Made by a program: the position numbers and the translations under genes
The notes under the pieces: generated by a model
Database searches by the model: none
Told to the model about the DNA's origin: nothing
Seen by the model: the letters and a program-made list of their open reading frames with translations, nothing else
In this document: one piece after another, positions 32,702 to 43,944 of the stretch
Layout: each line of letters opens with the position of its first letter
Position numbering within the stretch: position 1 is the stretch's first letter
Source: Phaeosaccion multiseriatum
Lineage: Eukaryota; Ochrophyta, other classes
Reading direction: 5' to 3'
DNA: 64,000 nucleotides
Assembly (NCBI GenBank): GCA_965112735.1
Contig: OZ218957.1
Span: forward strand, 1,488,001 to 1,552,000

Positions 32702-33439
32702 GAGAGTCTTCTCCTCTGAGAGTTCTTCAACAGATGACGGGAGAAGAGGTTAGGGTATCATGCAGGGAACCCCAGCTCTGAGGAAAAGACCCTTCAACAC
32801 AAAACAAAGATTATCTCTCCTCAGGGCCTTTCCCTCAGAGTTCTCGCCGTAGTCCTGAAAGGCAGAGAGAAGTCTCCCCCGTTCACGCTCACCAGCTCTG
32901 AGAGGCTCCTCACCAAAAAAGTGGGAGGACTTGGCTGAAGGTTGAATCGATGAATCCTACGCAGGATGTCGTCGTCCTTGGGAGACAACCTCTCCCACCA
33001 CCACTTCCTCCCCTCCTCTCCCTCCGGGACGCAAACAGCTGAAGGCCTTGGCTTAGCGCCTCTAGCCGTATCACTCTCCAGTCCGTTGTAAAGAGAGGGA
33101 AAATACAGACCCCCAGCCTAAAGTTTGGGAGCAGGCGGAGTAACCTTTCCCTTCTCTTTCCAGAGCTTTTTTTTCTCTTCCCCCTAGTTTTCTCTCCCCG
33201 GTTTCTCTTTGCTCTTCTCTTCAACTCTCTCTCTCTCTTGTTTCTCCTCGCTCTTTCCCTCCCTCTCAGCAGCCGAACTTCACCACAACTGGAGGGGGCT
33301 GCTGCTGCGGGAACGCTAAAGGGTGGTGAGTGACGAGGAAGCGGGGGAGATATCCGGGGGAAGGAAGGGAATGGGGGCGAAAATGAGCTTCATTGACATA
33401 ATAGGAATCACCTTTAAGAAACTGATGAATTTCGTGCCA
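32702..33439. other. Unique sequence between duplicated units, no gene recognised
   Basis: About 740 bp, less GC-rich than the array, with pyrimidine tracts at 33130-33265. Short frames on either strand show no recognisable motif. It could hold the 5' end or promoter of finger gene copy 1 (minus strand), since the array of that gene ends at 32701. The right end meets the duplicated BAP31 fragment at about 33440. Confidence 0.5.
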
Positions 33440-33560
33440 TGAGGAGGAGAAGCAAGAAGCAAGGGAGCCTGTGGCTGCTGATGTGAATGACAGAGCATCG
33501 GGGGGCGAAGAGGTGGGCGGTCTGAGGCAGCGGAAAAACGACTCCAAGAAGAGCAAGTGA
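33440..33560 (+). pseudogene. Duplicated 3' end of the BAP31-like gene
   Basis: The last 38-40 codons of BAP31 exon 3 (EARE..AADV.DR.SGGEEVGGLRQRKNDSKKSK and stop) are repeated here with few changes. They are followed by the same intergenic sequence as after 19702. No upstream exon is present, so it is a carried-along fragment. Confidence 0.88.
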
Positions 33561-33810
33561 TACTATTTATCGGACTGACGAAGCAAGTAAGTAAGTTAGT
33601 AAGGTACCACCACCGCCAAACACATCGCCCAAGTGCACACACAGCACGGGCGTTTTCGGGACCCACAGCCAGCAATGTTGCAAAAACCAAGAAATTGAAG
33701 GTGGCCCAGTGTTTCCTTGTTATTCGCTTCACCAACGATTCGTCCATTGCAAGAACCAAGCTTCACCGCGGCGAAGATAGGCAGGAGATGAGGTGGACGG
33801 CTTCGCGTCA

Positions 33811-34580
33811 CTACATCACCAGTCCCGAGCTATCAGCACCAGCACAAGCTTCTGCCACGCCCCCCACACGCACGCACGCTCGCAGCGCCTTCCGTCCCCG
33901 CCTCTTCTTCTCGCTCGCCACCACCATGCCCTCCTCCAGCACCTCCCACTCGCCCTGCTGCTTCTCGTCATCCTCGTCACCCACTCCTCCTCCTGAGCGA
34001 TAGCGCTGGTAGGCAGACACAAAGCCTCGAATCGTGCTCTCCGCCCAGGCTGGTCCCCTTCCTCTTGGTGCGCACAGCGTAGTGGGGCAGCAGCAACACC
34101 TTACTCTGGCCCACAGACACCACCACGCCATTCGATAGCTCCATATCCCGGTGGCCCCAGCAGGCTATGGCAGCGTCGGCAGCAGCATCTTCCAGCTCTC
34201 TCCACAGACCATTGGGAAGCTGAATCTCATCCCCGACATGAAGCCCCAGCCTCGCAAGCAAACCTCCTCCATCCCCATCCTGCTCCGCTGCTTCCTTCCC
34301 TTCCTCTTGCCTCTCCCCTCCCTCCACTGAAGGGGGGAACTTCGCCCTCTTCCTGCCTCTCCTATCGATGTCGGTGGCAGCTCCTCGCTTGGGTTTAGGC
34401 GTGCCCTGGGTTATCTTCCCCGTCTGCTCCGCTCCCTCCCTTTGCATTCCAGCATGGCGTTTACACATCCCACCACATCCACCCTGGGCCTGCTTCTCAC
34501 ACCCCTCCACAGTACACATCTTTACTACAGCTCCATGCCTAATGCACAATCCTCCCTGTTGTGACAGCTTCTCACACCCC
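33811..34580 (-). pseudogene. C-terminal part of finger-repeat gene, copy 2, frameshifted
   Basis: Same domain order as copy 1, with stop at 33811. Relative to copies 1 and 3 there are 4 extra bases near 34042-34046 (CTCCGCCCAGG against CTCCAGG), which break the frame inside the conserved C-terminal domain. Two finger motifs (GCEKLSQQGGLCIRHG, then CTVEGCEKQAQGGCGGMC) lie just before element F. Confidence 0.75.
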
Positions 34581-35749
34581 ATGGCAGCAGCCCGACTCCA
34601 CTCACAGAGAGGACGGGGCGCCATGGCCTTCCTCGGAGCGCTCCCCCACGGCCACAACACCATGGCCCCCGCAGAATGGACCATGGCCCTTCGTCGCAAC
34701 CTCGGCGTCAACACGCCATACGCGGACCCGCCCCCACCCTGCCTCGGCACAGGCTGCGCCCGCACGGCAAGCACCACCCACGCCACCATCTGCCCCCGCA
34801 CCGGCCTCCACAACCACACACACCACCTCCTTGTCAAGGCCTTTGGGAGGATGATGCGCAGCGTGGGCATCGGAGGAGCACGCGTAGAGGACCAGACCTG
34901 CTTCGACGGCCCCACGGGCACCCGAGCAGGCCGAGACCTACGCATGGACCTCCCCTACCCCGCAGGCAGCTTCCCGGGAGCGGACGCACCCCTGCGGAGA
35001 AACCTCCTCTGCGACATCACCGTCACCAACCCCACCGCCCCCACCCACGTGGGACGGGCCTCCACCACGCCAGGCCACGCAGCAGCCGCCGCCGAAGAGC
35101 GCAAGCGCATTCACTACCTGGGCAGTTTTCTGCCCGGGACTTCAACCCTGAAGTGCATTGCAATCGAGACGTACGGCAGACTGGGCCACCAAACGGACGA
35201 GCTCATCGAGGCGATGGCCATCCACAAGGCATCAAGAGGGCTCGGCCCCGCAGCGGCGGCAGCCACGGGCCCCGTCAAGGGCCTCCTGCGCCAACAACTG
35301 TCCCTCGCCCTTCAACGCGCCCTTTCACAGCGGGAGATCAGGTATGGCACCCTCCTTCGAGCCACGATGACGCAGCACGAAGCAGCAGAAACCCTCGACT
35401 GGGGGCTCATGGGAGCCATCGACGGAGCGGCCGCCTGAGGAGCAGGAGTACACCAGACAGCAGACAGCGATACCATCAGCACACAGCATAGCAACCACAG
35501 TTAGTCACGCACCACCCACAGTAGGATAGTTCACATATCACCTCCACCACCTCACTCCTTCCCACACCCCTTCATCTCCTCCTCCTCCCTTCACTCCCTT
35601 CCCACTCCCCATTATCCTCTACTCTACCACCCTTACCATCCTCTTCCCCTCCACATCACGCTCCATCAATACCACACATACACGCATCTACACATGGTTA
35701 CAACTTACCTCGAGCGCTCCAATACTGAGCCCATAAGCTCTAATATACA
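34581..35749 (+). mobile_element. Non-LTR retrotransposon copy F, 5'-truncated
   Basis: Starts within the codons for MA(T/A)ARLHSQRGRGAMAF. In-frame to stop at 35436-35438 (endonuclease region intact), then the 3' UTR with a small deletion (CTTGTCACC missing). Flanks TCTCACACCCC on both sides. Its right duplication is directly followed by copy G and not by finger sequence. Confidence 0.88.
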
Positions 35750-35760
35750 TCTCACACCCC

Positions 35761-37262
35761 TGGTGAGGCCAAGGCCTCCAAGGCGCCGTGCCGTGTGGAT
35801 TTGGAGGCGTTGGGTGTCCGTCCATGGCTCCTCTTGTGCATCTGCGGCCTGCTCCAGAGGGGGTGCGTCGGGGAGTCGCATGATGTGGGCCAGTGTCGCT
35901 CTGTTGGTGCGGTCTGCCCTGCTGCCGAGGGCGCGTCGGAAGATGGTTGGGTCGATTGCTCTCGCCAGGTGTGTGAGCCTGGCTGGGAGGCATTGGATGA
36001 GCACCAGGGTGGCCGCCGGTGTGTTGTCCCACTCGCTGCAATGTTTGGCGAGTTGAAGGTAGCCCCTGGGGTCTTCTTGGCCGAGGATGTTGTGGAGGTA
36101 CTCTTCGATGTACTCCTCCGTGCCTACGGGGATGCCGGCTACCACGGTACCCTCGGTGGCGAGTGTGGCGCCCTGCCGTTGGGCGTGGTCTCTGTCAGCC
36201 TGTGTTGGCTGTTTGCCTTTGCCCATAAGGTAGACCATCTTCCGCTCGTTGAACTCGAGGCCCAAGCCTCGGAATTGGGCTTGGAGATGGGCATGTCGTG
36301 GGGCGTAGGTCTGTAGGGGTGCATCGGGCTCCAGCTGCAACACCAGTGTGTCACAGTGTTGCAGCTGGAGCCCGATGCACCCCTACAGACCTACGCCCCA
36401 CGACATGCCCATCTCCAAGCCCAATTCCGAGGCTTGGGCCTCGAGTTCAACGAGCGGAAGGTCTACCTTATGGGCAAAGGCAAACAGCCAACACAGGCTG
36501 ACAGAGACCACGCCCAACGGCAGGGCGCCACACTCGCCACCGAGGGTACCGTGGTAGCCGGCATCCCCGTAGGCACGGAGGAGTACATCGAAGAGTACCT
36601 CCACAACATCCTCGGCCAAGAAGACCCCAGGGGCTACCTCCAACTCGCCAAACACTGCAGCGAGTGGGACAACACACAGGCGGCCACCCTGGTGCTCATC
36701 CAATGCCTCCCAGCCAGGCTCACACACCTGGCGAGAGCAATCGACCCAACCATCTTCCGACGCGCCCTCGGCAGCAGGGCAGACCGCACCAACAGAGCGA
36801 CACTGGCCCACATCATGCGACTCCCCGACGCACCCCCTCTGGAGCAGGCCGCAGATGCACAAGAGGAGCCATGGACAGCGGAAACCCTCGACTGGGGGCT
36901 CATGGGAGCCATCGACGGAGCGGACGCCTGAGGAGCAGGAGTACACAAGACAGCAGACATCGGGACCATCAGCACACAGCACAGCAACAACCATCAGTCA
37001 ACGACTTGTCTCCCGCACCACCCACACTAGGATAGTTCACCTATCACCACCACCACCTCACTCCCATCCCCCACCCCTTTATCCCCTCCTCCCCCCTTCA
37101 CTCCCTTCCCACTCCCCAGTATCCTCTACCTCCCCCTCTACCACCATTGCCATCCTCTCCCCCTCCACATCAATTCCATCACCACAACACACACACGCGT
37201 CTACACATGGTTACGACTTACCTCAAGAGCACCAATACCGAGCCCATAAGCTCTAATATAAA
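35761..37262 (+). mobile_element. Non-LTR retrotransposon copy G: palindromic insertion with internal deletion
   Basis: An inverted RT segment (35761-36343) is followed by a direct copy of the same region (36356-36874). The direct copy jumps to the last codons (AETLDWGLMGAID), the 3' UTR and the 3' end. The arms share about 515 bp, separated by 12 bp. Flanks TCTCACACCCCT on both sides. Confidence 0.88.
35830..36874. repeat. Large inverted repeat inside copy G
   Basis: Left arm about 35830-36343, right arm 36356-36874. The centre is CTGCAACAC-12 bp-GTGTTGCAG. Arms are near identical, with a 3-bp difference near 36235/36460 and a few substitutions. Confidence 0.9.
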
Positions 37263-37345
37263 TCTCACACCCCTCCACAGTACAAGTCATGACCACAGCT
37301 CCATGCCTAATGCACAATCCTCCCTGCTTCGACTGCTTCTCACAC
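37263..37345 (-). pseudogene. Finger repeat of gene copy 2 between elements G and H
   Basis: Minus strand encodes CEKQSRQGGLCIRHGAV and TCTVEGCE, one intact finger bounded by TCTCACAC on both sides. Confidence 0.8.
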
Positions 37346-38767
37346 TATCCAGGCACAGTTCGACGAGGCCCGCTCACGCGTACTCGAGCCGCCTGACCAC
37401 CAAGCCCAAGACACAGCGCGACGCAACGTGCGCAGGAGCCATCAGGCAGGCCGTCAACCGACCCACGGCGTCCAGAAGGCCCTCACCACCTTCATCCACA
37501 AACGCCGCCATGAGGAGCTGACGCAGAGCATCGCCACCATCGACGTCACACCGGCAGAGGCACAGAGGGGAGAGGAGACACAGGAAATGGCAACAGCCCG
37601 ACTCCACTCACAGCGAGGAAGGGGCGCCATGGCCTTCCTCGGAGCGCTCCCCCACGGCCACAACACCATGGCCCCCGCAGAATGGACCATGGCCCTTCGT
37701 CGCAACCTCGGTGTCAACACGCCATACGCGGACCCGCCCCCACCCTGCCTCGGCACAGGCTGCGCCCGCACGGCAAGCACCACCCACGCCACCATCTGCC
37801 CCCGCACCGGCCTCCACAACCACACACACCACCTCCTCGTCAAGGCCTTCGGGAGGATGATGCACAGCGTGGGCATTGGAGGAGCACGTGTAGAGGACCA
37901 GACCTGCTTCGACGGCCCCACGGGCACCCGAGCAGGCCGAGACCTACGCATGGACCTGACCTATCCCGCAGGTAGCTTCCCGGGAGCGGACGCACCCCTG
38001 CGGAGAAACCTCCTCTGCGACATCACCGTCACCAACCCCACCGCCCCCACTCACGTGGGACGGGCCTCCACCACGCCAGGCCACGCAGCAGCCGCCGCCG
38101 AAGAACGCAAGCGCACCCACTAACTGGGCAGTTTTCTGCCCGGGACTTCAACCCTGAAGTGCATTGCAATCGAGACGTACGGCAGACTGGGCCACCAAAC
38201 GGACGAGCTCATCGAGGCGATGGCCATCCACAAGGCATCAAGAGGGCTCGGCCCCGCAGCGGCGGCAGCCACGGGCCCCATCAAGGGCCTCCTGCGCCAA
38301 CAACTGTCCCTCGCCCTTCAACGCGCCCTCTCACAGCGGGAGATCAGGTATGGCACCCTCCTTCGAGCCACCATGACGCAGCACGAAGCAGCAGAAACCC
38401 TCGACTGGGGGCTCATGGGAGCCATCGACGGAGCGGCCGCCTGAGGAGCAGGAGTACACCAGCCAGCAGACAGCGAGACCATCAGCACACAGCATAGCAA
38501 CCACAGTTAGTCACGCCTTGTCACCCGCACCACCCACAGTAGGATAGTTCACATATCACCTCCACCACCTCACTCCTTCCCACACCCCTTCATCTCCTCC
38601 TCCCCCCCTCACTCCCTTCCCATTCCCCATTATCCTCTACTCTACCACCCTTACCATCCTCTTCCCCTCCACATCACGCTCCATCAATACCACACATACA
38701 CGCATCTACACATGGTTACAACTTACCTCGAGTGCTCCAATACTGAGCCCATAAGCTCTAATATACA
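37346..38767 (+). mobile_element. Non-LTR retrotransposon copy H, 5'-truncated
   Basis: Begins at the codons AQFDEARSRVLEPP and extends to the 3' end. A TAA replaces Tyr in RTHYLGS (38121-38123), cutting the endonuclease frame. Flanks TCTCACAC on both sides. Element I follows immediately. Confidence 0.88.
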
Positions 38768-38775
38768 TCTCACAC

Positions 38776-38921
38776 TATCCTCTACTTCCCCCTCTGCCAC
38801 CATTGCCATCCTCTTCTCCTCCGCATCACTCTCCATCACTACCACACACACACACGCATCTACACATGGTTACCACTTACCTCGAGAGCTCCAATACTGA
38901 GCCCATAAGCTCTAATATACA
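38776..38921 (+). mobile_element. Non-LTR retrotransposon copy I, 3'-UTR-only fragment (about 146 bp)
   Basis: Contains only the end of the 3' UTR, from TATCCTCTAC to TCTAATATACA. TCTCACAC flanks both sides. Confidence 0.85.
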
Positions 38922-38933
38922 TCTCACACCCCT

Positions 38934-40226
38934 GGGTGGTGGGTCGGTACGGGCTGGGCCTGGCTGTAGCTGTCGTGTGCTGCGGCGTTGCCGTACGAGA
39001 CGGGTCCTCATTTGGGTAGTAGGGGCATGTAGAAGTGCGAATTTGTTAGCGGAAGTGCCGCGTCGCGCTGGTGGCGTATGGTGTTGCTCCATGTCGTTGG
39101 TGCGTGTCCATGCGTGTCTATGCGTGTGAGTGCTACTGTCTCTTCCTCGTGCGGCGTGGGGGGTGGTCGTACGAGGTCGGCGATGGCCTCGGCCGTATTG
39201 TGATGCAGTAATTCCGCCGCCGTCAGGTGGAGGTTTGGGAACTCTCGGCTGATGCGCCGGCTGGCTGAAGCTGGCGCTTGGTCTTCGAAATAGGTGTGCG
39301 GGTGCTGCGTGAGGGGGGTCGTGGGTGTGAGCTGGCTGTCGTCGTATTCGTCGCGAAGTATTGAGCCGATTTGCTCTGTGATGCTGTGTGCGTTTCTGTG
39401 AGTGGACGCGTTGGTGGTCCGGGCCAAATCTGAGGTTGGGAAATTGGCGGTTGGCCTTTCCGGGCTGCGTGCTGTGGCGGTCCTGCTTCGTCCCCGTGGC
39501 CTCGTGTTTCTGCGTACGGGTGCGGGGGTGGTAGGTGTAGGCTGCTGTGCTGTTGGTTGCGCTCGTTGCCTCTCTGGCGGGCGTGGTAGGTCCCACAGCA
39601 GCCTACACCTACCACCCCCGCACCCGTACGCAGAAACACGACGCCACGGGGACGAAGCAGGACCGCCAGAGCACGCAGCCCGGAAAGGCCAACCGCCAAT
39701 TTCCCAACCTCAGATTTGGCCCGGACCACCAACGCGCCCACTCACAGAAACGCACACAGCATCACAGAGCAAATCGTCTCAATACTTCGCGACGAATACG
39801 ACGACAGCCAGCTCACACCCACGACCCCCCTCACGCAGCACCCGCACACCTATTTCGACGACCAAGCGCCAGCTTCCGCCAGCCGGCGCATCAGCCAAGA
39901 GTTCCCAAACTTCAACCTGACGGCGACGGAACTAATGCATCACAACACGGCCGAGGCCATCGCCGCCCTCGTACGACCACCCCTCACGCCGCACGAAAAA
40001 GAGACAGCATCACTCACACGCAAGAACACGCATGGACACGTGACTTCCCTCCACCCCCCTTCACTCCCTTCCCACTCCCCATTATCCTCTACTTCCCCCT
40101 CTACCACCATTGCCATCCTCTCCCCCTCCACATCACTCTCCATCACCACAACACACACACGCGTCTACACATGGTTACAACTTACCTTAAGAGCTCCAAT
40201 ACCGAGCCCATAAGCTCTAATATACA
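38934..40226 (+). mobile_element. Non-LTR retrotransposon copy J: palindromic insertion from the 5' part of the element
   Basis: An inverted ORF1 segment (38934-39549) is followed by a direct copy (39594-40037). The direct copy is joined to the 3' UTR (40038-40226). The frames encode the ORF1 block with NAHSITEQI and TPLTQHPHTYF on both strands. Flanks TCTCACACCCCT on both sides. Confidence 0.87.
39104..40037. repeat. Large inverted repeat inside copy J
   Basis: Arms of about 445 bp (39104-39549 and 39594-40037) around a 44-bp spacer. Near-identical ORF1 coding sequence in opposite orientation. Confidence 0.88.
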
Positions 40227-40310
40227 TCTCACACCCCTCCACAGTACAACTCTTGACCACAGCTCCGTGCCTAATGCATAATCCTCCTTGCTGCGACAGC
40301 TTCTCACACC
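40227..40310 (-). pseudogene. Finger repeat of gene copy 2 between elements J and K
   Basis: Minus strand encodes CEKLSQQGGLCIRHGAV and SCTVEGCE. One intact finger. Confidence 0.78.
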
Positions 40311-40836
40311 GCGGCGGCAGCCACGGGCCCCATCAAGGGCCTCCTGCGCCAACAACTGTCCCTCGCCCTTCAACGCGCCCTCTCACAGCGAGAGATCAGG
40401 TATGGCACCCTCCTTCGAGCCACGATGACGCGGCACGAAGCAGCGGAAACCCTCGACTGGGGGCTCATGGGAGCCATCGACGGAGCGGACGCCTGAGGAG
40501 CAGGAGTACACAAGACAGCAGACATCGAGATCATCAGCACACAGAATAACAACAACAGTTAGTCAACGACTTGTCTCCCGCACCACCCACACTAGGATAG
40601 TTCACATATCACCCCCACCACCTCACCCCTTCCCACACCCCTTCATCCCCTCCTCCCCCCTTCACTCCCTTCCCACTCCCCATTATCCTCTACTTCCCCC
40701 TCTACCACCATTGCCATCCTCTCCCCCTCCACATCACTCTCCATCACCACAACACACACACGCTTTTTTTTCTTTTCTTCATGGTTACCACTTACCTCAA
40801 GAGCTCCAATACCGAGCCCATAAGCTCTAATATACA
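40311..40836 (+). mobile_element. Non-LTR retrotransposon copy K, 5'-truncated
   Basis: Starts in the codons AAAATGPIKGLL near the protein C-terminus and continues through stop and 3' UTR to TATACA. A T run (40764-40772) interrupts the end of the UTR. Flanks TCTCACACC on both sides. Confidence 0.86.
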
Positions 40837-41080
40837 TCTCACACCCCTCCACAGTACACCTCTTACGTATGCTCACAGCTCCATGCCTAGTGCACAATCC
40901 TCCTTGGACCCGCTGCTTCTCACACCCCTCCACAGTACATGTCTTGACCACAGCTCCATGCCTACTGCACAATCCTCCTTGGAATCCGCTGCTTCTCACA
41001 CCTCTCCACAGTACACCTCTTGACCACAGCTCCATGCCTAGTGCACAATCCTCCTTGGACCCGATGCTTCTCACACCCCT
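40837..41080 (-). pseudogene. Finger repeats of gene copy 2 between elements K and L
   Basis: Three finger units on the minus strand, e.g. QGGLCTRHG, CTVEGCEKQRVQGGLCTRHG and RKRCTVEGCE. One unit (40981-41020) has lost the reading frame of its neighbours. Confidence 0.75.
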
Positions 41081-41403
41081 GGAGTACACAAGACAGCAGA
41101 CATCGAGACCATCAGCACACAGCATAGCAACAACAGTTAGTCAACGACTTGTCTCCCGCACCACCTACACTAGGATAGTTCACATATCACCTCCACCACC
41201 TCACCCCTTCCCACACCCCTTCATCTCCTCCTCCCCTCTTCACTCCCTTCCCACTCCCCATTATCCTCTACTTCCCCCTCTACCAACATTGCCCTCCTCT
41301 TCCCCTCCACATCACTCTCCATCACTACCACACACACGCATCTACACATGGTTACAACTTACCTCGAGCGCTCCAATACTGAGCCCATAAGCTCTAATAT
41401 ACA
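41081..41403 (+). mobile_element. Non-LTR retrotransposon copy L, 3'-UTR-only
   Basis: Begins 8 bp after the element stop codon equivalent (GGAGTACACAAGACAGCAG) and runs to TAATATACA. Flanks TCTCACACCCCT on both sides. Confidence 0.86.
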
Positions 41404-41482
41404 TCTCACACCCCTCCACGGCACACGTCTTTCTCACAGCTCCGTGCCTAGTGCACAATCCTCCTTGGACCTGATGCTTCTC
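41404..41482 (-). pseudogene. Finger repeat of gene copy 2 between elements L and M
   Basis: Minus strand encodes EKHQVQGGLCTRHGAVRKTCAVEGCE, one finger. This is the last finger piece before element M. Confidence 0.75.
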
Positions 41483-42442
41483 TTTTTTTTCTGCTTAAGA
41501 CAGGGCCACCACGGAGGGGGACGACAGGGGGGCGTGCACGCGGCCCCCCGGAGCCCAGGAGACAGCAGCAAACACGCCAGCAGACCAGCAGGAGCCACCT
41601 ACGAGCCGCGCCCAGCAGCGGCTCGAAAGGAGGGAGAGACGGGCAGCGGCAGCAGCAAATCGCAACCCACCACCACGGGACCCCTTGCCCACCCCCATCA
41701 CGGCTCCACCAGCGGCCGCAGCGCCCCACAACACCCTCCAGCAGGACCCACAGCCCCCACCAGCAACGACGGAACCCCCAGCAACAGCAGCGGAAGTCCG
41801 CCCCCAGCAGCAGCAACCACAACCAACGACACAGCCACAAACAGCACCAGCCGCCAGGAGATCTACCACGCCCGCCAGCGAGGCAACGAGCGCAACACCA
41901 GCACGGCAACCAACACCTACCACCCCCGCACCCGTACAGAGAAATACGAGGCCACGGGGACGAAGCAGAACCGCCAGAGCACGCAGCCCAGAAAGGCCAA
42001 CCGCCAATTTCCGAGCGATTGTCCGAGCCTCAGATTCAGATTTGGCTCGGACCACCAACGCGCCCACTCACAGAAACGTACACACAATCTCCCAAATCGT
42101 CGTCTCAATACTTCGCGACGAATACGACGACAGCCAGCTCACACCCACGACCCCCCTCACGCAGCACCCGCACACCTATTTCGACGACCAAGCGCCAGCT
42201 TCAGCCAGCCGGCGCATCAGCCAAGAGTTCACAAACCTCCACCTGACGGCGGCGGAACTAATGCATCACAACACGGCCGAGGCCATCGCCGACCTCGTAC
42301 GACCAACCCCCACGCCGCACGAGGAAGAGACAGCAGCACTCACACGCATGGACACGCATGGACACGCACCAACGACATGGAGCAACACCATACGCCACCA
42401 GCGCGACGCGGCGCTCCCGCCCACCAATTCGCACCACTATAT

Positions 42443-42695
42443 TCGGCCCCCCGAGGGGCTTCTCGGGCTCCGGGCTTCTAGGCCATAGCCCCCTCCAGGC
42501 TTCGGGCTTCTGGCCGCAGGCCAAAGGTCTGGGCTTCGGGCTTCTCAGGCTGGGAAAAAAAATGGGAGACTTGGGCTTCTCGCTACTTTCCTGCAGGCTT
42601 CTGGCCGCAGGCCAGCCCCGGGCTTCTTGCTTTCGGCCGCAGGCCGCCTCAGGCTTCTGCTTATCGGGGGCCCGAGAAGCCCCGCGGGGGGCCGA
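42443..42695. mobile_element. MITE-like element 1, 253 bp, TIR TCGGCCCCCCG..
   Basis: Termini TCGGCCCCCCGAGGGGCTTC and its inverted partner GAAGCCCCGCGGGGGGCCGA; TIRs of about 27 bp with one or two mismatches. Flanked by direct repeats CTATAT at 42437-42442 and 42696-42701. The interior holds repeats of GGCTTCTGGCCGCAGGCC. No coding capacity. Confidence 0.85.
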
Positions 42696-42701
42696 CTATA
42701 T

Positions 42702-42907
42702 TCGACCCCTGACACGCTATCCGCTATCCGCTATCGGCCGGCGCCAGCCGGCGCGCTATCCGCTATCCCGGCGCCAGCCGGTGCGCTATCCGCTATCGCC
42801 GGCGCCAGCCGGCTTTGGGGGGGGGGGGGGTTGTGGGGGCGTGCTATCCGGCTGTCGCCGGCGCTATCCGCTATCGAGAAAGTGGGCGATAGCGTGTCAG
42901 GGGTCGA
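42702..42907. mobile_element. MITE-like element 2, 206 bp, TIR TCGACCCCTGACACGCTATC
   Basis: 20-bp perfect TIRs (42702-42721 and 42888-42907). Flanked by CTATAT at 42696-42701 and 42908-42913. The interior has repeats of CGCTATC and CGGCGCCAGCCGG. No coding capacity. Confidence 0.85.
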
Positions 42908-43944
42908 CTATATGCCCCTCCTCAGACAAGCTCTAAGGAGCGGAGGCCCCCCCACCACCCCCGCGAGACCCCAGGGGGGAGGTGACTACCCCCTTGGATG
43001 GCAACAGATCGTAGAGGCTTATGCCCATACGCTTGCAGGCCAAGGGATCACCTCCAACGAGTTGGTCAACGACTACATCGCCACCTCACGACAGGAGGAA
43101 CTCATCGCGGTATTACCCGACGTCCAAGTCATCGTCGAGCATTTCGGCCACGCCCTACGCGTTCACACCAGCAACAATACCACCTCCCCCTTCGCCAACA
43201 CCATGGCCACAGAGTGGTGGGCACCCGGCCAAGCCCTCGCCCTACGCACGCGACAGGCCCCCCGGGGAACGGCACCAGCCAGGGCCCACAACACCCCCCG
43301 CCCAAAGCGACACAACCACGCCAGCGACGGACGACGCCCACAACAACACCACCGCGTACCGCAGGAACATAGACAACAACTGCATCGCCACGGGAGTCCT
43401 CTGTAACTTCGGCGAGTGCAATGACACCTTGCTTCGTCACGGTCGGCAACTCCAGAGACAGACCGCCTCATCAGGCACCAGTCGAGCCACCATCCGAACC
43501 GCGGCCGAGAGTGGGACCGATGGATGCGCGAACACCACCCCCCAGGCCGCGTCAATCCTGTGGTACCGCGCCAACGGCCCACAGAGCGGCCCACAGAACA
43601 ACACGTACCAGCTACGTGACTGTAACCGGGGATGCGGCAACCTGGCCCACAGAAACTCCGGCAGATCCGTCCTCAGAAGCTTCCCACAATCAGGCCTACG
43701 ACAATCCATATGCAACGCATGCATACGAGTATACGAAGCCGCAAACCTACCAGCATCGTCAACCATCCCACGAGCTCGCAGCACGCCCCCACCGACAAGA
43801 GCGGGTGGAGCAGAGACTACACGAGAGCACGAACAAGAGGGAGGAGGGAGAGGAGCGCGAGCAGGACAAAGGGGAGGAGGACGAGGAGGCCCAGGAGGAA
43901 GAGTAGTAGCAGGGGGAGAAAAGGGCGAGAACAGCAGAGGCGGA

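Larger units (their letters stand above)
41483..43944 (+). mobile_element. Non-LTR retrotransposon copy M: complete 5' end, 3' part missing, two TIR insertions
   Basis: Starts with T8 CTGCTTAAGACAGGGCCACC like the full-length copies, but the start codon is ACG (41511-41513). ORF1 is diverged from the other copies and broken by indels. It ends after the codons for GENSRGG at about 43944, before the RING fingers, so RT, endonuclease and the 3' end are absent. Two small TIR elements sit at 42443-42907. Confidence 0.82.

Noticed and set aside
32702-33439. 104-residue minus-strand frame in unique DNA as a gene
   Set aside because: No recognisable motif, and the basic start derives from a pyrimidine tract on the other strand.
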